A stretch of 64,000 bases of DNA. Origin: Microbacteriaceae bacterium. Lineage in GTDB: Bacteria > Actinomycetota > Actinomycetes > Actinomycetales > Microbacteriaceae. A model generated the notes under the pieces. That model saw only the letters and a program-made list of their open reading frames with translations. It was not told where the DNA came from and made no database searches. Position numbers and translations under genes: made by a program. Positions 8,880-17,555 of the stretch are shown piece after piece; the stretch's first letter is position 1; each line of letters begins with the position of its first letter. The stretch covers positions 1 through 64,000 of the forward strand of contig JAODMO010000034.1 in assembly GCA_025464995.1 (NCBI GenBank), written 5' to 3'.

Positions 8880-9869
8880 GTGCGCACTCTCACCGCGGCC
8901 ATCGTCACCGTAGGACTGGTGGCTTCACTGTCCGCTTGCGCATCGACCGGTGCTCCCTCCGGTGACTGCACCCCGTCGACCAAGTCGGGGCATGCATCAT
9001 CCCTCGTAACGGCGACAGGCAAGGCGGGAACCGCCCTCGACGTGAAGTTCCCCACACCCCTCATCACGAAAGGCATCGAGGTCTCGACCGTGTCGAAAGG
9101 CGATGGCCGGACGCTGCACCCGGGCGAGATCGGCGACTTCGGTGTGACCGCGGTCAACGCCACGACGGGGCAGACCATCGACGTCGGACTGAAGCCGACC
9201 GACCTCCTCCGCCGCACCGCGGGCGAGTCATCCGACACCACCGGCCCGTTCGGCAAGATCCTCGAGTGCGCCACCGTCGGCTCTCGCATCGCGGCCACCA
9301 TGACCGTCGCTACCGCGTTCGGCCAGGGCGGCACCGAGGAGGGTCTCGGCGACAAGGACACCGTCGTGATCGTCGTCGACGTGGCCCGCGGATTCATCGG
9401 CAGGGCCGACGGCGCACCGCAGCTCGCGGAGAACGGCATGCCCGCCGTCGTGCTGGCGCCCGATGGCCAGCCGGGCATCTCGGTGCCCGCTGAGGCGCCG
9501 CCGAAGAAGACCCGCACCGCAACCCTCAAGCGGGGCGACGGCGACAAGGTGAAGAAGGACGACCTCGTCGTCGTGCACACCAACGCCATCGTCTGGGGCG
9601 CCGACGCCATCGTCGACGACCTGTCGAGCTGGCCCAGCGGCGTGCCGAACACCTTCGTCGTCTCGGAGGACCGCGTCGGTGACCAGGGCGGGGTGCTTCC
9701 CGGGCTGAGCAAGGCCCTCGTCGGAGCGCGCATCGGCAGCCAGTTGCTCGTCGTCATCCCGCCGGGAGAAGACAGCTACGACGAGACCGCCACGCTGCCC
9801 GCAGGCGTCACCGCGAAAGACACCCTCGTCTACGTGATCGACGTCCTCGGCATTCAAGACCAGGGCTGA
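8880..9869 (+). CDS. FKBP-type peptidyl-prolyl isomerase lipoprotein
   Basis: 329 residues. The GTG at 8880 was chosen over a much longer in-frame extension because AAGAGGA precedes it and the product then begins with a lipoprotein signal peptide with lipobox LSAC, acylated at Cys20. The mature protein contains one or two FKBP-like folds; the C-terminal copy (GDGDKVKKDDLVVVHTNAIV to the end, with VLPGLSKALVGARIGSQLLV) matches the family best. It is a predicted extracytoplasmic foldase anchored to the outer face of the membrane. Some active-site aromatic residues of classical FKBPs are not obvious, so catalytic activity is uncertain. Confidence 0.85.
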   Translation: MRTLTAAIVTVGLVASLSACASTGAPSGDCTPSTKSGHASSLVTATGKAGTALDVKFPTPLITKGIEVSTVSKGDGRTLHPGEIGDFGVTAVNATTGQTIDVGLKPTDLLRRTAGESSDTTGPFGKILECATVGSRIAATMTVATAFGQGGTEEGLGDKDTVVIVVDVARGFIGRADGAPQLAENGMPAVVLAPDGQPGISVPAEAPPKKTRTATLKRGDGDKVKKDDLVVVHTNAIVWGADAIVDDLSSWPSGVPNTFVVSEDRVGDQGGVLPGLSKALVGARIGSQLLVVIPPGEDSYDETATLPAGVTAKDTLVYVIDVLGIQDQG

Positions 9870-9910
9870 GCCGCTCCACAACCATCGACACTGGCCGGGT
9901 GTCCTCACCA

Positions 9911-9916
9911 TAGGAT
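9911..9916 (+). promoter_or_regulatory. -10 element (TAGGAT) of a putative leaderless pafBC promoter
   Basis: TAGGAT is followed by CGATTC and the GTG start at 9923. No Shine-Dalgarno site lies in between. A short GACAC/GTGTC inverted repeat with a 7-nt loop overlaps the -35 area just upstream. Confidence 0.5.
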
Positions 9917-9922
9917 CGATTC

Positions 9923-10936
9923 GTGTCACTCGAGAATTCCGCCAAGGTCCCCGTCGAGGAGAGGCTCTTCAGCCTCGTCTTGGCGCTGCTCGCCACCGAG
10001 AACGGGCTGACCAAGACCGAGATCCTGTCAACCGTGCAGGGCTATCGACAGGATTTCGACCACTCCGGCGACAACGCCAACCTCGAGCGCAAGTTCGAGC
10101 GCGACAAAGACGACATCCGCGAGCTCGGCGTGCCGCTCGAGACGGTGCAGACGCCCGGCGACCCCGGCAACAACCAGAACCTGCGCTATCGGATCCCGCG
10201 GGGCGACTACGAGCTGCCGAGCGACATCACCTTCTCACCGGAGGAGACCACGCTGCTCAATCTCGCGGCGATGGTCTGGCGCGAGGGATCGCTGTCGGCC
10301 GAGTCGCGCCGCGCCCTGCTCAAGCTGCGATCACTCGGTGTCAGCGCCGACGAGCCCGTGCTCGGCTACGCTCCGCGCCTCCGCGTGCGGGATGTGGCGT
10401 TCGCGCCGCTCAACGCGGCTCTCGGCCGCAACGCCTACGTGCGCTTCTCCTACCTGAAGCCGGGTGAGGAGCAGGCGCGCGTGCGCACGGTCGCGCCGCT
10501 CGCCCTCGTGCAGCACCAGGGGCGTTGGCACCTCTCCGCGCAGGAGGAGGCAACCGGCATCCGCAAGACCTTCCTGCTTCGTCGCATCGTCAGCCGCATC
10601 ACCACGACGGGCAAGAGCTTCCCGGCGCCCGTCGGCGACGAGTCGGCCCGGGCGCTGCTCGAGCTCGAGGAGGTGTGGAACGCGCACACCGCGGTCGTCG
10701 ACACCGAGCCGGGATCCGACGCCGACACGCGACTTCGGAAGCGCCGGGGCACGGCCGCCGCGCCATCCGTCGACGGACGCAACCTGCTCGCCTTGCACTA
10801 CTCCGACATCAACATCGTCGCCGACGAGCTCGCGGGATTCGGCCCCGAGGTGCTCGTGGTGTCGCCCCCCGACCTCCGTGCCGCAGTGCGCGAACGACTC
10901 ATCCGAACGGCGGTGGACCATGGCACGGCCGAATAG
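9923..10936 (+). CDS. pafB: WYL-domain transcriptional regulator PafB
   Basis: 337 residues: an N-terminal winged helix-turn-helix (about 10-80), a WYL domain with a Sm-like fold (YVRFSYLKPGEEQARVRTVAPLALVQHQGRWHLSA) and a C-terminal WCX extension. PafB works with PafC as a heterodimeric activator of the RecA/LexA-independent DNA damage response in mycobacteria. It overlaps pafC by 17 nt, so both proteins are probably made together. The proteasome genes that accompany it in Mycobacterium are not present on either side. Confidence 0.9.
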   Translation: MSLENSAKVPVEERLFSLVLALLATENGLTKTEILSTVQGYRQDFDHSGDNANLERKFERDKDDIRELGVPLETVQTPGDPGNNQNLRYRIPRGDYELPSDITFSPEETTLLNLAAMVWREGSLSAESRRALLKLRSLGVSADEPVLGYAPRLRVRDVAFAPLNAALGRNAYVRFSYLKPGEEQARVRTVAPLALVQHQGRWHLSAQEEATGIRKTFLLRRIVSRITTTGKSFPAPVGDESARALLELEEVWNAHTAVVDTEPGSDADTRLRKRRGTAAAPSVDGRNLLALHYSDINIVADELAGFGPEVLVVSPPDLRAAVRERLIRTAVDHGTAE

Positions 10937-11921
10937 GGCGTCCGGGCGTCAACCCATGCACGCGCAGGAGAAGCTCACCTTCCTCCTCTCGCTCGTGCCC
11001 TTCCTCATCGAGCGCGAGCGGGTGAGCGTTGCCGACGTCGCGCGGCACTTCGCGGTCGATGCCGAACAGATCCGCGAGGCCGTGCGCCTCATCGCCGTGT
11101 CGGGGGTGCCGGGGGAGACCAGCACGTACCAGTACGAAGACCTCTTCGACATCGCCTGGGACGACTTCGAGGAGAACGACCAGATCGTGCTCACCAACCA
11201 GGTGGCTCTCGACGACTCGCCGCGCTTCTCGGCGCGCGAGGCGGCCGCGCTCATCGCGGGGCTGCAATACCTGTCGTCGCTCCCCGAGAATGCCGACCGG
11301 GCGGCCGTCGCATCACTCACGACCAAGCTGTCCCGCGGTGCGTCCGCGAACCCCAGCCCGCTCGCGGTCGAGGGCACGGAGTCGGATGCGACGCTCGCCC
11401 TCATCCGCGAATCGGTTTCTGCGGGCATGCAGCTCGACTTCGACTACCTCGGGTCCCGAGGCGAACGCGAGCGACGCCGCATCGATCCGCTGCGTGTCGA
11501 GTCGGTCGACGCCGACTGGTATGTGCGCGGCTGGTGCCATCTCCGGGGCGCCGTGCGCACCTTCCGCTTCGACCGTATCTCCGACCCGAGCATCTCGACC
11601 GAGCCCATCAGCCACCTGGCAGGCGAGGTCGCGCTGCCCGACACCCTGTTCGAGAGCTCGGCCGAAGACCTCACCGTGACGGTGGACGTCACCAACTCCG
11701 CGGCGGCCCTGCTCGCCGACTACATTCCCGACGGGGCGACGCGCACCGAGATCGACGGGCGCCTCCGCACGACCGTACGGGTGTCGCATTACCATGGCCT
11801 GAAACGCCTCATGGCGAGCATGTCGGGTGTGGCGACCGTCGTGCAACCAGAGGAGGCTCGCCGGGCCGTCGCCGAATGGGCCGCGGCAGGGGCCGCACGC
11901 TACGAGAGCGACGCCTCGTGA
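10920..11921 (+). CDS. pafC: WYL-domain transcriptional regulator PafC
   Basis: 333 residues with the same HTH-WYL-WCX layout as PafB: HTH near 17-75 (FLIERERVSVADVARHFAVD), WYL near 165-230 (LDFDYLGSRGERERRRIDPLRVESVDADWYVRGWC) and a C-terminal domain. It is the predicted partner of PafB in DNA-damage-inducible transcription. The ATG at 10920 lies inside the pafB end, and ATG 10956 is an alternative. The stop overlaps the start of the next small membrane gene (GTGA), extending the operon towards tatA. Confidence 0.9.
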   Translation: MARPNRASGRQPMHAQEKLTFLLSLVPFLIERERVSVADVARHFAVDAEQIREAVRLIAVSGVPGETSTYQYEDLFDIAWDDFEENDQIVLTNQVALDDSPRFSAREAAALIAGLQYLSSLPENADRAAVASLTTKLSRGASANPSPLAVEGTESDATLALIRESVSAGMQLDFDYLGSRGERERRRIDPLRVESVDADWYVRGWCHLRGAVRTFRFDRISDPSISTEPISHLAGEVALPDTLFESSAEDLTVTVDVTNSAAALLADYIPDGATRTEIDGRLRTTVRVSHYHGLKRLMASMSGVATVVQPEEARRAVAEWAAAGAARYESDAS

Positions 11922-12259
11922 TCGCGTGGTGGGTCTGGGTGCTCATCTGGTTCGGGCTCGTGCTGCTCCTCCTCGGCACGCTCGCCTACTTCGTGTGGCG
12001 GCTCGTGAAGCGGTTCTTCGTGCTGCTCGAGGACGCCGAACAGCTCATGTCCAAGACCGAGCTGCTCGACTCGGCGACGGGGGCCGACGACCCCCGACCG
12101 CTGAACGCCATCCTGGAGGACTCGGCCGAGGTGAGGCGCGGCTTCCACGCACGGATGGACCGCAGGGCGAACCGCAAGCACGCTCGCAGGCAGGCTCGCA
12201 TCCAGAGGGCTAAAATGATCACCACGGCTGACATTGATCTTAAGGAGTGGCCCACATGA
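11918..12259 (+). CDS. small single-pass membrane protein between pafC and tatA
   Basis: 113 residues, unnamed. One N-terminal membrane helix (about residues 2-26, [23 protein letters not shown]) is followed by a cytoplasmic coiled-coil-like segment and a very basic C-terminus ([16 protein letters not shown]). It starts in the pafC stop (GTGA) and ends in the tatA start (ATGA), so it sits in a tightly coupled operon. Similar small membrane proteins are found at this position in other actinobacteria. Whether it acts with Tat transport is unknown. Confidence 0.75.
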   Translation: MIAWWVWVLIWFGLVLLLLGTLAYFVWRLVKRFFVLLEDAEQLMSKTELLDSATGADDPRPLNAILEDSAEVRRGFHARMDRRANRKHARRQARIQRAKMITTADIDLKEWPT

Positions 12260-12519
12260 GCATGGCTAATCTAGGCGCCCACTGGTGGGTCATCCTCATC
12301 ATCGTCGTGCTGCTCTTCGGTGCACCCAAGCTCCCCGCTCTCGCCCGCAGCATGGGGCAGTCGATGCGCATCTTCAAGAACGAGATTAAGGCCGACAAGG
12401 ATGGCGACGCACCGGCACCGGCAGCGCCCGCCGCACAGGCGGCGCCCGCGGCCACGGTCGCGCCCGTCGTGACCCGCACCGAGACGAACGAAACCGGCGA
12501 TCCGGCCGCAAAGCCTTAG
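12256..12519 (+). CDS. tatA: Sec-independent translocase subunit TatA
   Basis: 87 residues. An N-terminal membrane helix ([19 protein letters not shown]) with the conserved FG-x-x-KLP hinge is followed by an amphipathic helix ([18 protein letters not shown]) and a low-complexity Ala/Pro tail. TatA forms the pore through which TatC-recognised folded proteins cross the membrane. ATG 12256 was chosen because TAAGGAG ends about 9 nt before it; GTG 12247 is in frame but overlaps that site. No tatB is in the window, in line with actinobacteria that place tatB elsewhere. Confidence 0.95.
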   Translation: MSMANLGAHWWVILIIVVLLFGAPKLPALARSMGQSMRIFKNEIKADKDGDAPAPAAPAAQAAPAATVAPVVTRTETNETGDPAAKP

Positions 12520-12524
12520 GCTTC

Positions 12525-13376
12525 GTGGCCGAGACCTCCCTCCCCATGTCCAGCGAGGCCCCAGCCGGCCGCGCCACGCCCGGCAGGAAGCGGCGCAAGC
12601 CGCCGGCCGACGAGCGTCGGATGTCGCTCGGCGCGCACCTCATCGAACTGCGCAAGCGGCTCATCATCAGCGGACTAGCCATCTTCCTCGGTGCCATCGG
12701 CGGCTTCCTCGTCGCGCCCCTCGTCTGGGAGCTGCTCAGCACACCAATCATGAAGATCGGTGAGTCGCAGAACGCCTCGATCAACTACACCGGCATCACC
12801 GAGGCGTTCGACACCAACATCCAGATCGCCTTCCTTGTCGGCATCGTCGGCACGAGCCCCATCTGGCTCTACCAGATCTGGGCCTTCATCGTGCCCGCGC
12901 TGCTCCGCAAGGAGCGTCGCGTCGCCCTCGCCTTCGTCGGCAGCACCATCCCTCTCTTCCTCGCGGGGGCGACACTCGGGGCGTTCATCTTCCCCCGCAC
13001 GGTGACGCTGCTCCTGAGCTTCGCGCCCGACGACTTCTCGACCCTGCTCACCGCGCGCTACTTCCTCGACTTCTTCATCAAGCTCGTACTCGCCATGGGC
13101 ATAGCGTTCGTGCTGCCCGTCTTCCTCGTGCTGCTCAATTTCGTCGGCATCCTGTCTGCGAAGGGCATTCTCAACGGATGGCGCGTCGCCATCCTCTGCA
13201 TTGTGATTTTCACCGCGCTTGCAACCCCAGCGGCCGACATTCTCGCGATGTTTATGCTGGCCGTTCCGATGGTGGCGCTGTACTTCGCCGCCGCAGGTGT
13301 GGCCTGGCTGCATGATCGTCGCGTCGCACAACGCATCGCGTCTTATGAGACAGAAATCGGGGGACTCGCCGTATGA
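12525..13376 (+). CDS. tatC: Sec-independent translocase subunit TatC
   Basis: 283 residues, six predicted membrane helices. The conserved N-terminal cytoplasmic motif MSLGAHLIELRKRLIISG, which binds twin-arginine signal peptides, starts near residue 33. The first periplasmic loop and the PxWLYQIWAFIVPAL motif are present. TatC recognises twin-arginine precursors and recruits TatA. The likely start is GTG 12525, only 5 nt after the tatA stop; ATG 12546 is an alternative and would remove 7 residues. The stop overlaps the helY start by 4 nt. A Tat system fits the Rieske protein (QcrA) encoded at 35.7 kb, since actinobacterial Rieske proteins use Tat. Confidence 0.95.
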   Translation: MAETSLPMSSEAPAGRATPGRKRRKPPADERRMSLGAHLIELRKRLIISGLAIFLGAIGGFLVAPLVWELLSTPIMKIGESQNASINYTGITEAFDTNIQIAFLVGIVGTSPIWLYQIWAFIVPALLRKERRVALAFVGSTIPLFLAGATLGAFIFPRTVTLLLSFAPDDFSTLLTARYFLDFFIKLVLAMGIAFVLPVFLVLLNFVGILSAKGILNGWRVAILCIVIFTALATPAADILAMFMLAVPMVALYFAAAGVAWLHDRRVAQRIASYETEIGGLAV

Positions 13377-15985
13377 CCACCGAACTCAGCCCGGCAGAAC
13401 GGTTCGCGGCCGCCAAGGCGCGGAAGTCGCTGCCGATCCTCGACGCCTTCACCGACGGGCTCGCGATCGACCTCGACCCGTTTCAACGGGAGGCGTGCTC
13501 TCTCGTCGAACAGGGCAAGAGCGTGCTCGTCGCCGCCCCGACGGGTGCCGGCAAGACGATCATCGCCGAGTTCGCCATCTTCAAGGCCATGCAGGAGAGC
13601 CGCGCGAAGGTCTTCTATACGGCGCCGATGAAGGCGCTGAGCAACCAGAAGTTTCAGGAACTCGTGCGTGAGTACGGCGCCGAGTCGGTCGGGCTCCTCA
13701 CCGGGGACACCAACGTCAACTCGCAGGCCCGCATCGTCGTCATGACGACGGAGGTGCTGCGCAACATGCTCTACGCCGACTCCGACCTGTTGACCGATCT
13801 GTCGTACGTCGTGATGGACGAGGTGCACTTCCTCGCCGACAAGTTCCGCGGCGCCGTGTGGGAGGAAGTGATCATCCACCTGCCGCGCTCGGTGCGCATG
13901 GTCTCGCTGAGCGCGACGGTGTCGAACGCCGAAGAGTTCGGCGACTGGCTGCAGGCGGTACGCGGCGACACCGAGGTCATCGTGTCGGAGGAGCGCCCCG
14001 TGCCGCTCGAACAGCACGTGCTCGTGCGCGGCAAGCTGCTCGACCTGTTCGACGCGGCGGGCGGCCCCAACGAGGCGCGGTCGCGCATCCCGCAGGTTCT
14101 CACGTCGACGGCGGCGGTCACCGCCCCCGTCGCCTACGGTGATCGCAAGCAGCGCGACCGGCCCTCCCGCCAGGGCCAGCCCGATGCCCGGCCGCCGGCC
14201 GCGGGACTCGCGACCACGCGCGTCAATCCCGAACTTGTTCGCCTTTCCTACGGTGGGGCCCGCACCGCGCAGGGTCGCGGCGGCGTCGACGGCGGAAGAC
14301 GCCGCGAGCCCCGCGACAAGCCTGGCCGCAACCAGGGCAGCGGCTTCGGCGGATCCGGCGCCGGCGCACGCACCGACCGCGCGGCCCTCGTCGAACTGCT
14401 CGACGGGCGCAACCTGCTCCCCGCGATCTTCTTCGTCTTCAGCCGCGCCGGCTGCGACGCCGCGGTGCAGCAGGTGCTGCGCGCCGGCGTGCGCCTCACC
14501 CAGAAGCACGAGCGCGACGAGATCCGCGAGATCGTGGAAGACCGCTGCCGCACGCTGCTCGACGAAGACCTCGGGGTTCTCGGTTACTTCGAGTGGCTCG
14601 ACGGCCTCGAGCGAGGAGTGGCCGCCCACCACGCCGGCATGCTGCCCGCCTTCAAGGAGGTGGTCGAGGAGCTGTTCCGCAAGAAGCTCGTCAAGGTCGT
14701 CTTCGCGACGGAGACTCTCGCGCTCGGCATCAACATGCCCGCGCGCACCGTCGTGCTCGAGAAGCTCGAGAAGTTCAACGGCGAGGCTCGCGTGCCGATC
14801 ACGTCGGGGGAGTTCACACAGTTGACTGGCCGCGCCGGACGTCGCGGCATCGATGTCGAGGGGCACTCCGTCATCCAGTGGGCCGACGGACTCGACCCCC
14901 AGGCCGTGGCCTCCCTCGCGAGCCGACGCACGTACCCCCTGAACTCGAGCTTCAAACCCACGTACAACATGGCCGTGAACCTCATCGATCAGTTCGGCCG
15001 GCAGCGCACCCGCGAGATCCTCGAGTCGAGCTTCGCCCAGTTCCAGGCCGACCGGGCCGTCGTCGATCTCGCGCAGAAGGTGCGCAGCCAGCAGGAGTCT
15101 CTCGCCGGCTACCACGAGTCGATGAGCTGCCACCTCGGCGACTTCGCCGAGTACTCGTCCATCCGTCGCGAGCTCAGCGACCTCGAGCGCAAGGGGGCCG
15201 GCCGCTCGGAGTACTCCAGCCGCGGTGAGCGGGAGAAGCGTCAGAACCAGCTCAACGCGCTCCGCAAGCGCCTCAAGCAGCATCCCTGCCACCTGTGCCC
15301 CGACCGCGAGAATCACGCGCGCTGGGCGGAACGCTACTGGAAGCTCAAGCGCCAGACCGACCAGCTCACCGCCGAGATCCGCACGCGCACCGGTGCCGTC
15401 GCCAAGGTCTTCGACCGGGTCACCGACGTGCTGACCACCCTCGAATACCTCACGTCCGACGAGAACGGCCGTGTCGTGCTGGCACCGGCAGGGCGGATGC
15501 TGCGGCGCATCTACGGCGAACGTGACCTGCTCGTCGCCGAGTCGCTGCGCCTCGGTCTCTGGAACTCGCTCGACGCCCCGTCGCTCGCGGCGATGGCCGC
15601 GGCGCTGATCTACGAGCCGCGCCGTGACGAGGGTCAGTCCGACGAGCGCAACCTGCCGCACGGCCCGTTCCGCGCGGCCTTCGATGCGACGGGCGACCTG
15701 TGGAGCAACCTCGACGACCTCGAGCGTGACCGCCGCCTTCCGGGCAGCAATCCGCTCGCGACCGGCCTGTGCCTCGCCATGTTCCACTGGGCGAAGGGCG
15801 GCCGACTCGATGCCGTGCTGCGCGAGGCCGACCTCGCCGCGGGCGATTTCGTGCGGTGGACAAAGCAGACGATCGACCTGCTCGACCAGCTCTCGGTCGT
15901 CGCCGACGCCCCGGTCGGAGCCACCGCGCGGAAGGCCCTCGACGCCATCCGCCGCGGAATCGTTGCGTACAGTTCCGTCGCCTAG
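13373..15985 (+). CDS. helY: DEAD/DEAH-box RNA helicase HelY
   Basis: 870-residue Ski2/Mtr4-like superfamily 2 helicase. Walker A APTGAGKT has Lys61, motif II is Asp149-Glu-Val-His, motif III is SLSATVSN, and motif VI is in QLTGRAGRRGIDVEG. A Gly/Arg/Lys-rich insertion of about 80 residues (about 255-335) separates the two RecA domains. The C-terminal half carries the DSHCT/rRNA-processing arm-like region (CHLCPDRENHARWAERYWKLK). Its role is probably RNA processing or degradation in the cytoplasm. ATG 13373 overlaps the tatC stop. The tatA-tatC-helY order is the same as in Mycobacterium. Confidence 0.94.
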   Translation: MTTELSPAERFAAAKARKSLPILDAFTDGLAIDLDPFQREACSLVEQGKSVLVAAPTGAGKTIIAEFAIFKAMQESRAKVFYTAPMKALSNQKFQELVREYGAESVGLLTGDTNVNSQARIVVMTTEVLRNMLYADSDLLTDLSYVVMDEVHFLADKFRGAVWEEVIIHLPRSVRMVSLSATVSNAEEFGDWLQAVRGDTEVIVSEERPVPLEQHVLVRGKLLDLFDAAGGPNEARSRIPQVLTSTAAVTAPVAYGDRKQRDRPSRQGQPDARPPAAGLATTRVNPELVRLSYGGARTAQGRGGVDGGRRREPRDKPGRNQGSGFGGSGAGARTDRAALVELLDGRNLLPAIFFVFSRAGCDAAVQQVLRAGVRLTQKHERDEIREIVEDRCRTLLDEDLGVLGYFEWLDGLERGVAAHHAGMLPAFKEVVEELFRKKLVKVVFATETLALGINMPARTVVLEKLEKFNGEARVPITSGEFTQLTGRAGRRGIDVEGHSVIQWADGLDPQAVASLASRRTYPLNSSFKPTYNMAVNLIDQFGRQRTREILESSFAQFQADRAVVDLAQKVRSQQESLAGYHESMSCHLGDFAEYSSIRRELSDLERKGAGRSEYSSRGEREKRQNQLNALRKRLKQHPCHLCPDRENHARWAERYWKLKRQTDQLTAEIRTRTGAVAKVFDRVTDVLTTLEYLTSDENGRVVLAPAGRMLRRIYGERDLLVAESLRLGLWNSLDAPSLAAMAAALIYEPRRDEGQSDERNLPHGPFRAAFDATGDLWSNLDDLERDRRLPGSNPLATGLCLAMFHWAKGGRLDAVLREADLAAGDFVRWTKQTIDLLDQLSVVADAPVGATARKALDAIRRGIVAYSSVA

Positions 15986-15988
15986 GCT
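15983..15988 (+). promoter_or_regulatory. -10 element (TAGGCT) built on the helY stop codon
   Basis: The TAG stop of helY is the first half of TAGGCT, followed by 7 nt (CTACCGC) and the GTG start of lnt at 15996. No Shine-Dalgarno site is present, so a leaderless lnt transcript is plausible. Confidence 0.4.
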
Positions 15989-15995
15989 CTACCGC

Positions 15996-17555
15996 GTGCA
16001 TCCCCCCGCCGATCGCGCGCTACCCCTGTGGGTGGCGCTGCTCGTGGCACTCGCCGCCGGGCCCATTCTCGACGCCGGTTTCCCCGACCGCGGCTGGTGG
16101 CCCGCGACGTTCCTCGGCATCGGGCTCGTGCTGTGGGCTCTTCGGGGTCGACGCGCGGGCGGCGGCTTCCTCGTCGGCCTCGTCGCCGGGCTGTCGTTCT
16201 ACCTCGTGCACATCCAGTGGGCGTCACTGTTCCTCGGGCTCCTGCCGATGGTCGCGCTGTCGGCCCTCGAAGCGCTGTTCTTCGGCGTCGGCGGCATGGC
16301 CATCACGCTCGCGTACCGCTGGGCGCCGCGCGTCTGGCGGTCGACCTACGCCCGACTGCTCTTTCTGCCGCTCATCGTCGCCGGGCTGTGGACCGCGCGC
16401 GAGGCCATCGCGAGCGTGTGGCCCTACGGCGGGTTCGCCTGGGGACGCGTCGCACTCTCGCAGTCGGAGAGCCCCGTCGCGGCGCTGTTCGGCTGGCTCG
16501 GCGTCTCCGGGGTCAGCTTCGTCATGGTCTTCCTCGTCGCGGTCGCGGTGGAGGCGATCCGGCTGCACTCCGCCGAGCGCATCGTGCGCGCCACCGTAGC
16601 GGTGGGGCTCGCCGCCGTCATCCTCGCCATACCGGCCTTCCCCACCAGCACCGAGGGCACCATGCGCGTCGCCGCCGTTCAAGGCGACGGACGAGCGGGC
16701 TACTTCGACACGCGCGAGCCCGGTGACCTCCTCAAGGCCCAGGTCGACGCCACCACGCCGCTCATCGAGGCGGGGGTGAAGCCCGACGTCGTGGTCTGGC
16801 CCGAGGGGGCGACCGACGACAGCCCGCTCGAGTCGGCCTACACCGCGCGGGTCTTCGACTACATCAGCGAATCACTCGACGCGCCGCTCGTCGCTTGGGC
16901 CGTCACGACGCGACCGGCCGGCGACACGGAGCGGTATTACAACACGTCGATGCTCTGGCGCGATGGCGAGGGCGAGCTCGACTTCTACGACAAGAAGCAC
17001 CCGGTGCCCTTCGGGGAGTACGTTCCCGACCGTGCGTTCTGGCGCCCCTTCGCTCCCGACCTCATCGACCTCGTCGGTCGCGAGTACACCCCGGGCACCA
17101 CCGACGGGATCTTCGACATCGACGGCGTCGTGGCGGCGGTCAACATCTGCTTCGACATCGTCGACGACCAGATCCTCACCGACTCCGTCGACCAGGGCGC
17201 ACAGATCGTATTCGCGCAGTCGAACACGGCCGACTTCGGCCACACAGACGAAAGCGTGCAGCAGCTCGCGATCGCCCGTGTGCGGGCGATCGAGCTGGGA
17301 CGGAGCGTCGTGAACATCTCCACGGTCGGCACGAGCGCCATCATCGCGCCCGACGGTTCGACGATCGACCGGCTGCCGACGTTCGAGGCGGGCTCCATGG
17401 TCGAGGATGTTCCGCTCAGCACGGCCACGACCCCCGCCGTGCTGCTCGGCCGCCAGGTCGAGTGGCTCGTGAGCGGAATCGGCGTGCTCGGGCTGCTGCT
17501 GGCCGGGCTGCTCGCGCGTGACGGGCGCTCTCAGCGGGGGTCGCGCCGTGGCTGA
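15996..17555 (+). CDS. lnt: apolipoprotein N-acyltransferase Lnt
   Basis: 519 residues, membrane enzyme that adds the third acyl chain to lipoproteins. Six to seven N-terminal membrane helices (about residues 5-215) precede a nitrilase domain on the outer face. The catalytic triad is Glu270 (WPEGA), Lys333 (YDKKHPVPFGEY) and Cys385 (NICFDI), and a C-terminal helix ends the protein. GTG 15996 was chosen because the product begins just before the first helix. The gene overlaps ppm1 by 8 nt. In Mycobacterium the equivalent domain is fused to Ppm1; here the two are separate genes. Confidence 0.93.
   Translation: MHPPADRALPLWVALLVALAAGPILDAGFPDRGWWPATFLGIGLVLWALRGRRAGGGFLVGLVAGLSFYLVHIQWASLFLGLLPMVALSALEALFFGVGGMAITLAYRWAPRVWRSTYARLLFLPLIVAGLWTAREAIASVWPYGGFAWGRVALSQSESPVAALFGWLGVSGVSFVMVFLVAVAVEAIRLHSAERIVRATVAVGLAAVILAIPAFPTSTEGTMRVAAVQGDGRAGYFDTREPGDLLKAQVDATTPLIEAGVKPDVVVWPEGATDDSPLESAYTARVFDYISESLDAPLVAWAVTTRPAGDTERYYNTSMLWRDGEGELDFYDKKHPVPFGEYVPDRAFWRPFAPDLIDLVGREYTPGTTDGIFDIDGVVAAVNICFDIVDDQILTDSVDQGAQIVFAQSNTADFGHTDESVQQLAIARVRAIELGRSVVNISTVGTSAIIAPDGSTIDRLPTFEAGSMVEDVPLSTATTPAVLLGRQVEWLVSGIGVLGLLLAGLLARDGRSQRGSRRG

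Noticed and set aside
13343-15787. Very long minus-strand open frame (814 codons) opposite helY
   Set aside because: It is the antisense shadow of a clear helicase gene; the product is Arg/Ala/Gly-rich without any fold signature, as expected for a frame paired with GC-rich third positions.
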